A stretch of 16,537 nt of DNA from JBBRXJ01 sp038248505 (GCA_038248505.1 JBBRXJ010000077.1:1-16537); one strand, 5' to 3'. Shown: positions 1-9,067, counted from the first letter of the stretch. Translations and numbers: made by a program. The notes: generated by a model from the letters alone, not told the origin.

Positions 1-117
1 CACAAGATTAAAGGAATGTACCTTCAGAATTATCTCGATGAATTTGCATATAGATTAAATCGCAGACATCGACGTGATATCTTTGATAGACTGATAGTTG
101 CGAGTATCTTATTTTAG
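1..117 (+). CDS. IS1595-like transposase, C-terminal fragment (cut by window edge)
   Basis: An open frame enters from the left edge and ends at TAG 115-117, giving 38 residues. The motif LQNYLDEFAYRLNRR followed by a short hydrophobic tail resembles the C-terminal end of ISXO2/IS1595-family DDE transposases, which usually read YLDEFxYRxNRR. The enzyme would cut and join the ends of its insertion sequence. The catalytic residues lie outside the window, so it cannot be judged intact or broken. No terminal inverted repeat could be identified in the 95 bp after the stop. The family call rests on this one motif. Confidence 0.7.
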   Translation, partial: HKIKGMYLQNYLDEFAYRLNRRHRRDIFDRLIVASILF

Positions 118-151
118 GTGTACAAATATGCAGAATCAAAATATTTAATGT

Positions 152-189
152 AAAAAACGGTTATGATACAAAATCATAACCGTTTTTTT
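152..189. terminator. Bidirectional intrinsic terminator between the transposase and rnr
   Basis: A perfect 10-bp stem, ACGGTTATGA (157-166) with TCATAACCGT (174-183), encloses a 7-nt loop. It is flanked by A152-157 on the left and T183-189 on the right, so it has a U-tract when transcribed from either strand. It lies between two convergent genes, the transposase tail ending at 117 and rnr ending at 212, and can serve both. Confidence 0.85.
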
Positions 190-211
190 ATCTTAAAAAT
201 CCGGTCAAATC

Positions 212-2410
212 TCATCCTTTCGATCTCTCAGCTCCGCCGCGACGACTTAATTTCTCATCATTTTCCTCCACCAAAGTCATATCCATCTGCCTTTTTGCAA
301 GATTGGTGCGAGCTACTTTTACTTTAATAGAATCGCCTAATTGATAACGAATTCCTGTTCTGCGGCCAATTAATGAGAAAACGGTTTCATCATATTCAAA
401 GAAATCATCAGGCATTTCAGCCATTGGAACTAAGCCTTCGCATTTGTTTTCAATGATCTCTACAAATAATCCATATTGTGCCACTCCGGTTATTACACCG
501 TCAAATATCTGACCAATTTTGTCGCCCATGAATTCAATCTGCTTATATTTTATTGAAGCGCGTTCTGCATCGGCTGCTCGTTTCTCCATCTCGGAGGCGT
601 GAATACACATCTTTTCGTACTTATCTTCTTCTTTGCTGAACTTATGATCAAGATAGTTTGCAAGGAAGCGATGTACGAGCATATCAGGAAACCGACGAAT
701 AGGAGAGGTGAAATGTGTGTAGTGTTGAAACGCCAACCCATAATGGCCTAAATTACCTGTAGAATAGCGTGCTTTAGCCATGGCACGTAAAAGTAATGTC
801 TCAATTAAATTTTGTTCGTTGGTGCCTCGCACTTTTTCAATCAATGCATTTATTGATTCTGTTAATTTTTCTTCACTTCTGAAATCTAAACGATAGCCAT
901 AACGTTTTATTAAAAAGCCTATCTGTTCAAGCTTTTCACGATTTGGCTTATCATGTATTCGATACACAAAAAGTTTTTTATCATTTGAGTTTTTTGCAGG
1001 TGCAAATAATTCTGCTACTGATTTATTTGCAAGCAACATAAATTCTTCAATAAGTTTATTGGAGTCTTTATATTCTTTCAACTTCACTCCAAGCGGCTTT
1101 CCTGCGGGGTCGAGTTGAAATTTCACCTCCATACGTTCAAAGTCTATTGAACCATTTTTATATCGCTTTGCACGAAGAATTTTTGCTAGCTTTTGTAAGG
1201 ATAGTATCTCTTCTGCAAAATCACCTTGCTCGCTTTCAATTACTAATTGTGCATCTTCATAAGAAAATCGGCGTTTTGAACGTATCACTGTCCTTCCAAA
1301 CCAGCGCTTTGAGATCTCGGCTTTACTATTCATTTCAAATACGGCTGAGAAACAAAGCTTGTCTTCATCGGGACGAAGTGAACAAATATAATTTGATAAA
1401 CGCTCTGGTATCATTGGTACTACACGGTCAACAAGATATACTGAAGTAGCACGTTCGTAAGCTTCATTATCTATCATATCACCCGGACGAACATAGTGTG
1501 TTACATCTGCTATGTGCACACCAACCTCCCAAAGATCATCTCCAATTTTTTGCATTGATAGAGCATCATCAAAATCTTTTGCATCAACAGGGTCAATGGT
1601 AAAGGTTGCAACTCCTCTAAAATCGCGTCGTTCTTTAAGATCACTCGTGCTAATTTTATCACTAATTTTATCGGCCTCACGATCGAGCTTTTCTGGAAAG
1701 CTATAAGGTAATTCAAATTCGGCAAGAATGGCATGCATCTCAGTCGTATTAAGCCCCGTATCACCAAGAACATCAATAATTTCAGCAAATGGATTTTTAG
1801 CATCTTCGGGCCATTCGTAAATACGAGCTACCGCCTTTTGGCCATTTAAGGCGCCTTTTAATTTGGCTGCTGGAATGAATAAATCGTGTGGCATCTTTTT
1901 GCTATCCACCGTCATAAAGGCAAAGGTCTTTGAAACGCTTACTGTTCCCACAAATGTTTTTCGAGCACGTTCAATAATCTCAATTACCTCACCTTCCATT
2001 CTGCCAAGTCGTTTAGCATATAAACGGAGTTTAACGGTATCGCCATCTAGTGCATGATGTAAATTATTTATGGATACATATACATCATCCCCTATGGCAT
2101 CGGTAATTACATAAGCATGACCGAGGGTGGTCATTTGTACTTTGCCATTTACAAAACCTTGTACGGCTGTTAATCTGTACTTGCCTTTTTGTCTTTCTTC
2201 AATGACTTTACTTTCACATAATTCTTCAAGAATTCTATTGACCAATTGTCGTTGGCTGCTATCTTTAACATTAAGAATACCTGAAATTTGTTTATAGTTA
2301 AACGTCTTTTGTGCGGTTGAACTAAAAATGCCTACTATCTTTTCGGCTAATGTGGATTTTGTTGAAAATCCTGCGGGCTGCTTTTTGGGCCCCTTTGATT
2401 GTTTTGACAT
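212..2410 (-). CDS. rnr: Ribonuclease R (3'-to-5' exoribonuclease)
   Basis: This 732-residue protein matches the size and layout of RNase R, a processive, hydrolytic 3'-5' exoribonuclease that degrades structured RNA. The N-terminus is basic and contains a winged-helix-like segment (about 20-80), followed by cold-shock/OB regions (about 85-215). The RNB catalytic domain spans about 261-585. Its metal-binding aspartates D273, D279, D281 and D282 sit in the motif IDPVDAKDFDDA, with the spacing known for RNase II/R. The RNB signature HFTSPIRRFPDMLVHR lies near 566-581. An S1 domain occupies about 631-714, followed by a short basic tail. The ATG at 2408-2410 is the start; no Shine-Dalgarno is visible. 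It diverges from cysS across 145 bp. RNase II is the alternative, but the long N-terminus and basic tail favour RNase R. Confidence 0.97.
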   Translation of the reverse strand: MSKQSKGPKKQPAGFSTKSTLAEKIVGIFSSTAQKTFNYKQISGILNVKDSSQRQLVNRILEELCESKVIEERQKGKYRLTAVQGFVNGKVQMTTLGHAYVITDAIGDDVYVSINNLHHALDGDTVKLRLYAKRLGRMEGEVIEIIERARKTFVGTVSVSKTFAFMTVDSKKMPHDLFIPAAKLKGALNGQKAVARIYEWPEDAKNPFAEIIDVLGDTGLNTTEMHAILAEFELPYSFPEKLDREADKISDKISTSDLKERRDFRGVATFTIDPVDAKDFDDALSMQKIGDDLWEVGVHIADVTHYVRPGDMIDNEAYERATSVYLVDRVVPMIPERLSNYICSLRPDEDKLCFSAVFEMNSKAEISKRWFGRTVIRSKRRFSYEDAQLVIESEQGDFAEEILSLQKLAKILRAKRYKNGSIDFERMEVKFQLDPAGKPLGVKLKEYKDSNKLIEEFMLLANKSVAELFAPAKNSNDKKLFVYRIHDKPNREKLEQIGFLIKRYGYRLDFRSEEKLTESINALIEKVRGTNEQNLIETLLLRAMAKARYSTGNLGHYGLAFQHYTHFTSPIRRFPDMLVHRFLANYLDHKFSKEEDKYEKMCIHASEMEKRAADAERASIKYKQIEFMGDKIGQIFDGVITGVAQYGLFVEIIENKCEGLVPMAEMPDDFFEYDETVFSLIGRRTGIRYQLGDSIKVKVARTNLAKRQMDMTLVEENDEKLSRRGGAERSKG

Positions 2411-2531
2411 GTATTTGAAAATTTTTATTAAAGATAAATGAATTAGTTGAAAGTTAATCCCTGTATGTATAAAAGCATGCTGTATTCATAAATTTTCAAT
2501 GATCTTACAGGGTATAATCCTTCTTTATTAC

Positions 2532-2539
2532 TATTTTTG
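2532..2539 (+). promoter_or_regulatory. Putative Bacteroidota -7 element for cysS
   Basis: TATTTTTG fits TAnnTTTG and lies 16 bp before the cysS ATG. That would give a very short 5' leader. No clear TTG -33 box was found at the usual distance, so this is weaker than the promoter at 13058-13088. No matching element was seen for rnr on the other strand. Confidence 0.35.
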
Positions 2540-2555
2540 TTGAAAATAGCTGAAT

Positions 2556-4025
2556 ATGTCTAATATATTGTTATATAACACACTGAGCCGTAAAAAAGAG
2601 TTGTTTCAAGCGATAAATCCTCCTTATGTTGGAATGTATGTTTGCGGTCCGACCGTTTACGGAGATGCTCATTTGGGACATGCACGACCTGCCATTACCT
2701 TTGATTTGCTCTTTAGATACTTACGCTACAGCGGTTTTAAAGTGCGTTATGTGAGAAATATCACTGATGTAGGTCATTTGGAGAATGATGCTGATGCTGG
2801 TGAGGACAAAATTGAAAAAAAAGCTCGGCTCGAACAGCTTGAACCTATGGAGATTGTACAGTACTATACCAATAACTATCATTTGAATATGGCTCAGATA
2901 AATGTGCTATCGCCAAGTATTGAGCCACGCGCATCGGCCCATATAATAGAGCAAATTCAGTTAATTGAGAAAATTATTCATAATGGGTTTGCGTATGCGA
3001 AAAACGGTTCTGTTTATTTTGATGTTGAGAAATATAATAAGAGTCATAGTTACGGAAAACTCTCAGGTAGAGTGATTGACGATTTACAAAGTAATACACG
3101 TGTACTAGACGGACAAGAAGAAAAAAATAGTGCACAGGACTTTGCATTATGGAAAAAAGCAAACCCCGAGCATATTATGCGTTGGCCAAGTAAATGGAGC
3201 GATGGCTTTCCTGGATGGCATCTCGAATGTACTGCTATGAGTACTAAATATCTCGGTGATTTTTTTGATATTCATGGGGGTGGAATGGATTTGCTTTTTC
3301 CACATCACGAATGTGAGATTGCCCAATCTGTTGCTGGTACAGGAAAAGAGAGCGTTAAATATTGGATTCATAATAATATGATCACCATCAATGGTCAAAA
3401 GATGGGTAAGTCTCTCGGCAATTTTATTACCTTAAACGATTTATTTTCGGGCAATCATAAGTTATTAGATCAGGCATATAGCCCAATGACCATACGTTTT
3501 TTCATTCTTCAAGCTCAGTATCGCAGCACTCTCGATTTCTCAAACGAAGCATTAAAAGCAGCTGAAAAAGGCCTAGAGCGCTTAATGAAAGGTTTAAATT
3601 TATTATCCAGTTTAAAGATTTCAGATATATCTTCTATTGATGTTAAAGCATTAAGTGATAAATGCCACGAGGCTATGAATGACGATATTAATAGCCCAAT
3701 TCTTATTGCACATTTATTTGATGGCGTGCGCTCTATTAATAGTATTCGTGATGGAAAAGATACCATAACGGCAACCGATCTTGAAAGTTTAAAGACGCTC
3801 TTTAATCTGTTTATAACCGATATTCTTGGTTTAGTTACAGAAGAAAAAACTGGGCAAAATAATGAATTAACAGCTAAACTCGTTGAACTACTTTTGAATA
3901 TAAGAGTAGAAGCTAAAAAAAATAAAGATTTTATAAGCTCTGATAAAATTAGAGACCAATTGACCCTTATGGGTGTTATTATTAAGGATACAAAAGAAGG
4001 CTTTGAATGGGAACTGATGAATTAG
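2556..4025 (+). CDS. cysS: Cysteinyl-tRNA synthetase
   Basis: This is a 489-residue class I aminoacyl-tRNA synthetase that charges tRNA-Cys with cysteine in the cytoplasm. The ATP-binding HIGH motif appears as HLGH (39-42), within GPTVYGDAHLGHAR. The KMSKS motif appears as KMGKS (282-286). The zinc ligands that give cysteine specificity are all in place: C30, C225, H250 and E254, with the spacing known from the E. coli enzyme. Length is slightly above the usual 460 or so. The Ser-to-Gly change in KMSKS occurs in a loop position that tolerates variation and need not impair activity. The gene is followed after 34 bp by ispG on the same strand, so the two are probably co-transcribed. Confidence 0.97.
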   Translation: MSNILLYNTLSRKKELFQAINPPYVGMYVCGPTVYGDAHLGHARPAITFDLLFRYLRYSGFKVRYVRNITDVGHLENDADAGEDKIEKKARLEQLEPMEIVQYYTNNYHLNMAQINVLSPSIEPRASAHIIEQIQLIEKIIHNGFAYAKNGSVYFDVEKYNKSHSYGKLSGRVIDDLQSNTRVLDGQEEKNSAQDFALWKKANPEHIMRWPSKWSDGFPGWHLECTAMSTKYLGDFFDIHGGGMDLLFPHHECEIAQSVAGTGKESVKYWIHNNMITINGQKMGKSLGNFITLNDLFSGNHKLLDQAYSPMTIRFFILQAQYRSTLDFSNEALKAAEKGLERLMKGLNLLSSLKISDISSIDVKALSDKCHEAMNDDINSPILIAHLFDGVRSINSIRDGKDTITATDLESLKTLFNLFITDILGLVTEEKTGQNNELTAKLVELLLNIRVEAKKNKDFISSDKIRDQLTLMGVIIKDTKEGFEWELMN

Positions 4026-4059
4026 CTATTAACACTCACAACTTACAACTTGTCACTAA

Positions 4060-5769
4060 ATGAAAATACCATATCAATCGAGTGAAATTAGTATTGGTAA
4101 TTTAAAAATGGGAGCAAAGCATGCTGTTGTTTTGCAGACTATGACAAGTACGGACACTAATGATACGAATGCAAGTGTAGAACAGATAATTCGATGTTTT
4201 GAGGCGGGTGCTCAAATGGTTCGTTTAACAACACAAGGTATAACTGAAGCAAAAAATCTTTCTAATATTAAATTGGCGCTACAACAAAAAGGGATAAATA
4301 TTCCTTTGGTTGCAGATGTTCATTTTAATCCGAATGTGGCTCTTGAAGCGTCTGCTATTGTAGAGAAAGTACGCATCAATCCAGGTAATTACACCGATAA
4401 AAAAGCTGCAAGTCCTTTAGATTATACTGATGCTGAATATACCGAAGAGATCGTTCGAATTCGCGAACGATTATTACCCTTGATAAAAAAATGTAAGGAA
4501 AATGCTAGCGTAATAAGAATAGGAGTTAATCATGGTTCGCTCTCTGATCGTATTCTTTCGCGTTTTGGTGATACACCACAAGGGATGGTTGAGAGTATGA
4601 TGGAGTTTCTTCGTATATGCAAATCGGAAGAATTTTCAAATGTCGTCGTATCAATGAAGGCGAGTGATACTCGGGTTATGATTTATTCAACTCGTTTACT
4701 TGTTCGTCGTATGTATGATGAAGCGATGCATTTTCCAGTTCATTTGGGCGTTACTGAAGCGGGTGATGCTGAGGATGGCCGAGTTAAATCGGCTTTAGGA
4801 ATAGGTACTCTTTTGCTTGAAGGGATTGGAGATACCATACGCGTGTCGCTTACCGAAGATCCCGAAATTGAAATTCCAGTTGCAAAAAAAATTGCAAACC
4901 ATTGTACTAGGAGACTGAACGAAATTTCATTACATCCTATTTCCTATGAACGACGTTTTTCAAATGCCATTGAGAATATTGGGGGGGCAAATATTCCAGT
5001 TGTATGCTTAACAGCGCCCATGCTTGATAGCCCTGTGTTACAACCGGATCTCTTAATGGACGATTTTAAAGTTATACGTTTAGATGACCATAAGCGTTGG
5101 GATTTATTTGACGCAAAATCCTATGCTCCTTCACATACAAATTGTTTTATTGAAATTCATGACCAATCTGAAATACCCATTACTACTACTATTTTTAATG
5201 CTATACTCATTTTAAATACTACGGGAAAAGATATTTATGAAATACGAAATTGGATTCCTTATCTTAATAAATGTCCAATAATTTTAAAACGTAGTTATTG
5301 TGAAAATGATTTAGAATCACTACAAGTTAAAGCTGCGGCTGATTTTGGATCTTTATTGGTGGATGGATTAGGTGATGGAATATGGATTGATAATGACGGT
5401 AATTTGACACAACAAGAAATCTTGTCTGTATCATTTGCCATCCTTCAGGCTGCTCGCTTACGTTTGACTCGCACTGATTTTATTTCTTGTCCTTCATGTG
5501 GTCGTACCTTGTTTAACATTAAAGATGCTTTAGCAAAAGTAAAAGCGCGTACTTCGCATCTAAAAGGTTTGAAAATTGCGGTTATGGGCTGCATCGTAAA
5601 TGGTCCAGGTGAAATGGCCGATGCCGATTATGGCTATGTGGGTGGTGCGCCAGGTATGATATCTTTGTATAAAGGAAAGGAGTGTGTACAACGAAACCTC
5701 ACCGAAGACAAAGCTGTGGATGCTCTTATTGAACTAATAAAAATTAATGGCGATTGGCGAGATGAGTAG
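4060..5769 (+). CDS. ispG: 4-hydroxy-3-methylbut-2-enyl diphosphate synthase (long form)
   Basis: IspG (GcpE) is the [4Fe-4S] enzyme that converts methylerythritol cyclodiphosphate to HMBPP in the MEP isoprenoid pathway. At 569 residues it is far longer than the roughly 370-residue form of E. coli. It has an N-terminal TIM-barrel (about 1-285), an inserted domain (about 290-465) and the C-terminal iron-sulfur domain (about 470-569). This three-domain type is known from plants and from Bacteroidetes/Chlorobi. The cluster ligands are visible as C477 and C480 in CPSCGRT and C511 in GCIVNGPGE; E518 in NGPGE is the fourth, glutamate ligand of the family. It lies 34 bp after cysS. There is no Shine-Dalgarno, and the start follows a short CAACTT-rich tract. 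Confidence 0.97.
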   Translation: MKIPYQSSEISIGNLKMGAKHAVVLQTMTSTDTNDTNASVEQIIRCFEAGAQMVRLTTQGITEAKNLSNIKLALQQKGINIPLVADVHFNPNVALEASAIVEKVRINPGNYTDKKAASPLDYTDAEYTEEIVRIRERLLPLIKKCKENASVIRIGVNHGSLSDRILSRFGDTPQGMVESMMEFLRICKSEEFSNVVVSMKASDTRVMIYSTRLLVRRMYDEAMHFPVHLGVTEAGDAEDGRVKSALGIGTLLLEGIGDTIRVSLTEDPEIEIPVAKKIANHCTRRLNEISLHPISYERRFSNAIENIGGANIPVVCLTAPMLDSPVLQPDLLMDDFKVIRLDDHKRWDLFDAKSYAPSHTNCFIEIHDQSEIPITTTIFNAILILNTTGKDIYEIRNWIPYLNKCPIILKRSYCENDLESLQVKAAADFGSLLVDGLGDGIWIDNDGNLTQQEILSVSFAILQAARLRLTRTDFISCPSCGRTLFNIKDALAKVKARTSHLKGLKIAVMGCIVNGPGEMADADYGYVGGAPGMISLYKGKECVQRNLTEDKAVDALIELIKINGDWRDE

Positions 5770-6092
5770 CTTGTGTTTATCCTTTATTTCATTTATTAGG
5801 ATTGTATTATGAAACATCCATGTTTGAAAAACACAAATACAAAAATAATAAAAACAGCGATCTGGAGATACCATCATACCATTTAAAATAAATTTTATTA
5901 TGATGAAAACAAATTTCTCGATATTAGTGTTAAAACTATTTTGAATTGAGATTGTTAAAGTCGGCTTCATAGGACTGTAAGGTAGTTCAGTAAAAGCATA
6001 GGCAAGCAGTCCTATGTTAATAATAGTATAAAACTAAGGTCTTATGAACAATCTCGTAGATAAAAAATAAACATATTGTAATCATTTTTTAA
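5770..6092. other. Intergenic region with palindromes between ispG and hemW
   Basis: No credible gene is seen in these 323 bp. Just after the ispG stop, TTGTGTTT (5771-5778) pairs with AAACACAA (5829-5836), and the near-perfect palindrome AAACATCCATGTTT (5812-5825) sits inside. There is no U-tract on the plus strand, so it is not a standard terminator for ispG. The middle (5837-5936) is AT-rich with nothing recognised. The right part holds the nested inverted repeats listed separately at 5948-6055. Confidence 0.6.
5948..6055 (+). promoter_or_regulatory. Nested inverted repeats, possible structured leader of hemW
   Basis: Two perfect 9-bp inverted repeats are nested. The outer pair is GAGATTGTT (5948-5956) with AACAATCTC (6047-6055). 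The inner pair is ATAGGACTG (5969-5977) with CAGTCCTAT (6007-6015). The inner loop is 29 nt. The element ends 37 bp before the hemW ATG. An imperfect -7-like TATTTTG at 5937-5943 would place transcription start near the first base of the outer stem. That makes a folded 5' leader possible, but the promoter is weak and no known riboswitch is recognised. A small mobile-element remnant is the main alternative; no target-site duplication is seen. Confidence 0.35.
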
Positions 6093-7217
6093 ATGTCCGG
6101 TATCTACATTCATATCCCATATTGTCGTCAAGCCTGTAATTACTGCGACTTTCATTTTACTGCGAGTTTAAAACACAAGGAGGATATGGTAATGTCATTG
6201 TGTAAAGAGATTGAGCTAAGAAAAGACTATTTGAGCGACTCTAAACCTGAAACATTATACTTTGGCGGCGGTACTCCTTCGCTTTTGAGTATTCATGAAT
6301 TTGAAATTATTCTAAATTGTTTAAAGAACTTTTATGATTTATCAGAAATAAAAGAATTTACATTTGAAGCTAATCCAGATGACCTAAACCTTGAATATTT
6401 ACAGTCATTACATGCGCTTGGTGTAAACAGACTCAGCATTGGAATACAATCTTTTCATGATGATGATTTGAAATTTTTGAACCGACGTCATTCATCTCAA
6501 CATGCTAAACGAAGCGTTTTATTATCAAAACAAGCAGGAATTTCAAATATCACTGTTGATCTTATATATGGAATACCTGGTTTAACAGATGCTAAATGGC
6601 AAGAGAATTTAGATGCATTATTGGCACTCAATGTAAATCATTTCTCAGCCTATCATTTAGGAATTGAAGAACGAACCGTGTTTGGATATTACCAACGAAA
6701 AGGGAGTATCAAAGCAGTAAGCGAGGAGCAGAGTATTAAACAGTATAATTTATTGCTCGACTTTGTAAAGGTGAATGATTATGTTCAATATGAAATATCA
6801 AATTTTGCACGTAGTAATGCTTTTGCAGTGCATAATGTTAATTATTGGAAAAACCATTCTTATATCGGTATTGGGCCATCTGCACATTCGTTTAATGGTG
6901 ATTCACGACAGTGGAATGTGAGTCTTAATCAAAAGTATATTGATAGTATAAAACAAAATCAGGTACCAACTGAAATTGAAGTACTCGATCTCAAAATGCG
7001 CTTAAACGAATATATATTGACAGGTTTGCGAACCATGTGGGGCATTGACATGGACTTTGTCACTAAAGAATTTGGAACTGAAAATGCGGAGAGTATTTGC
7101 CAAAAGGTGGAGCAATTTATTTGTACGGGTAAAGCTGAAATGGATAAATCGCACATAGTCCTTACTCCTAAAGGATTTTTTATATCTGACTATATTATTG
7201 AGGCGCTAATGTGTTAG
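6093..7217 (+). CDS. hemW: Radical SAM protein, HemW-like heme chaperone
   Basis: This 374-residue protein begins with IYIHIPYCRQACNYCDF. The CxxxCxxC motif (C11, C15, C18) binds the radical-SAM [4Fe-4S] cluster. The extra cysteine of true HemN (CxxxCxxCxC) is replaced by F20, which points to HemW rather than the oxygen-independent coproporphyrinogen oxidase. GGGTPS (58-63) contributes to SAM binding, and VHNVNYW followed by GIGPSAHSF is typical of the family's C-terminal half. HemW is known as a heme-binding protein that helps insert heme into respiratory enzymes. Many databases still call it a coproporphyrinogen III oxidase-like protein. The 3' end overlaps the convergent minus-strand gene by 23 bp. 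Confidence 0.93.
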   Translation: MSGIYIHIPYCRQACNYCDFHFTASLKHKEDMVMSLCKEIELRKDYLSDSKPETLYFGGGTPSLLSIHEFEIILNCLKNFYDLSEIKEFTFEANPDDLNLEYLQSLHALGVNRLSIGIQSFHDDDLKFLNRRHSSQHAKRSVLLSKQAGISNITVDLIYGIPGLTDAKWQENLDALLALNVNHFSAYHLGIEERTVFGYYQRKGSIKAVSEEQSIKQYNLLLDFVKVNDYVQYEISNFARSNAFAVHNVNYWKNHSYIGIGPSAHSFNGDSRQWNVSLNQKYIDSIKQNQVPTEIEVLDLKMRLNEYILTGLRTMWGIDMDFVTKEFGTENAESICQKVEQFICTGKAEMDKSHIVLTPKGFFISDYIIEALMC

Positions 7218-8859
7218 GAACCACTTTCTCCACCCAATATATGTAATACTTCTCATCTTCGCTAATACAGCGTTTATCAAACTTTTCAATGAGGCGAACC
7301 CGAATGTCGGCGGATAAATATCCTTCTTTAACTTTCTCTTTTGTTTGGCTATTTTCAAGGCCTAAACTAAGTATCATAATGTATTTAGTATGGCCTTGTC
7401 GAACTAAATCTTGTGCCTTTTTTAATATCTGATCGAAAGGATATGCGGCGGCACGTTTTTTGTCCCACACAATAAAAGTCCCTAAGGTATCGCTCTCAGG
7501 GTAAAATATGGGTTTCTGTATTATATTGGTGAGTGGCGACATAACATAATCGACTCCGCCTAATATAAAATTTGTATCAAGTTTTTCTTTTTTGAGAAAG
7601 GCTGCTGTTTTTTGAATATTTGAAAAGGGATAACGATAATCCATAGACCATGCGTATATTCCGCAAAACATTGCAATGGCAAGCATTACACTAAACGAAT
7701 AACGTATTAATTTCTGGTAGCCAAGAAGATATTTTATTAAATGATGTTTAATCTGAATTTTCTTAACGTAATGGCTTAACCAAAAAACATGCACCAGTAA
7801 AATAAACAAATAGCCCATAAAACGTTGATATGGCCTGAGCGTGACATATAAAGCAAATAATATAGAAAGTGAACCGCCAACATATAATAATAAGGCAGCA
7901 GGTCTATCAATAAAATTTAACATGAAAAAAACAAAAGCAATAATGGTTACAACAAACCAAGTTCCCATGGCTGGATCTTCGTAAATAGGGAATTTCCAGA
8001 AATAACTTTTATTCCAAAACTCAACAATGGTTTTGCCTGCATCGTCTGTAAATGGTGGAATGGGAACCCATGCACCAAACATACTTGCCACAGTAACTTG
8101 CAATCGTCGCAGTTCAAAACCATCTGGATATATGATGGAAAAATTAGAATCTTTGGGCGGTATCATCTGTAGTACCGAAACATAACAGCCAATGAAGAAT
8201 ATGAATGTTGCAATTATAAATGGAGTATATGTTATTTTAATATCATCACGACTCTTAATAATAAATAGGTCTATAATCATAAAAGCAAAAAAGCTTACGG
8301 CCATGGTAAGTCCAAAAATACTTGTATTTGCTAATAATAGTAGTGTAATGCCTATCCAAAGCATATTCTTTTTTACTTCTTTATATAGCAGACAAAAAAG
8401 TGTTGCAAATAATATACCTAGAATGTAGCTACGACTTATTAAGGCATATTCAAAGAATGGAAAGTAGCCAAAGGTGAAGAATATCTTTAAAATATTATTG
8501 AAGGGTGCATATCGGTTAAATAAATATATTGCAGTACCAGCAAAAACTAGGTGTATAACCTGCATTGAAACTGGATTAGAATAAATTCCCGAAGCGATCC
8601 ACAATAAAAAATGCCATAAAATAGGATGCCCTTCTTGTCTGTAATTATGCAGTAAGGCAGCAAAACTGGAGCTTTCATCAGCAATCATCCATGCCTGATA
8701 TTCATCGCGCCATAATTCGTGATTGAACAAGCCAATAATTGTTAGTGCTGTATAAACAATAGTAATAATTAGTGCAAACATTTGCGGCGAAAGAGTGAAC
8801 GCTGGTTCATTCTTATGGGCTTGAACTGTTGCTTTTTTTTGAGGTTTTTGCTTTTTCAC
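7195..8859 (-). CDS. Multi-pass membrane protein, probable GT-C fold glycosyltransferase
   Basis: This 554-residue protein has about ten or more hydrophobic segments, the first at about 27-46. The predicted first external loop carries LWRDEYQAW (RDE at 51-53) and then EGHPILWH (HP at 78-79). This is the arrangement of GT-C enzymes (PMT/ArnT, GT39/GT83-like), where the acidic pair after the first membrane segment is catalytic and the sugar donor is polyprenyl-linked. A soluble domain follows the last membrane segment (about 405-554), as in many such enzymes. The N-terminus is very lysine-rich (about 1-16). The acceptor and sugar cannot be inferred. It diverges from the methyltransferase gene across 287 bp, so the two might share a glycan pathway. 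The subfamily is uncertain. Confidence 0.75.
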   Translation of the reverse strand: MKKQKPQKKATVQAHKNEPAFTLSPQMFALIITIVYTALTIIGLFNHELWRDEYQAWMIADESSSFAALLHNYRQEGHPILWHFLLWIASGIYSNPVSMQVIHLVFAGTAIYLFNRYAPFNNILKIFFTFGYFPFFEYALISRSYILGILFATLFCLLYKEVKKNMLWIGITLLLLANTSIFGLTMAVSFFAFMIIDLFIIKSRDDIKITYTPFIIATFIFFIGCYVSVLQMIPPKDSNFSIIYPDGFELRRLQVTVASMFGAWVPIPPFTDDAGKTIVEFWNKSYFWKFPIYEDPAMGTWFVVTIIAFVFFMLNFIDRPAALLLYVGGSLSILFALYVTLRPYQRFMGYLFILLVHVFWLSHYVKKIQIKHHLIKYLLGYQKLIRYSFSVMLAIAMFCGIYAWSMDYRYPFSNIQKTAAFLKKEKLDTNFILGGVDYVMSPLTNIIQKPIFYPESDTLGTFIVWDKKRAAAYPFDQILKKAQDLVRQGHTKYIMILSLGLENSQTKEKVKEGYLSADIRVRLIEKFDKRCISEDEKYYIYWVEKVVPNTLAPQ

Positions 8860-9059
8860 CGGAGCCTTGTTTTCTGTTTGTATGAGTAAATGTATTAATT
8901 TTTTTGAGAATAGTGATATATAGTAATGCGTTTAATATTTAATAATGCCTATTAAATGCTAGTACTAAAGATGATTTACCTCAATAATTCACCTAATATG
9001 ATTTTAAGTTTTCATTTTTCACTCACCTATATATTTTTATTAGATGTAGCGGGTGGGTA

Positions 9060-9067
9060 CAAAAATA
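9060..9067 (-). promoter_or_regulatory. Possible -7 element for the GT-C gene
   Basis: Read on the minus strand this is TATTTTTG, matching TAnnTTTG. It lies about 200 bp before the glycosyltransferase start, implying a long leader, and no -33 TTG was found at a suitable distance. Weak candidate. Confidence 0.2.

Noticed and set aside
1147..2057. Open frames antisense to rnr, and others antisense to cysS, cysN and uvrB
   Set aside because: They are shadows of well-supported genes with no recognisable domain.
5969..6015. tRNA-like look: paired ends and a D-arm-like GGTAGTTCAG
   Set aside because: Only about 47 nt between the paired ends, with no anticodon arm, T-loop or CCA-proximal structure.
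5948..6055. Possible integron attC site
   Set aside because: The outer arms do not have the RYYYAAC...GTTRRRY core in the right orientation, and no integrase or cassette array is present.
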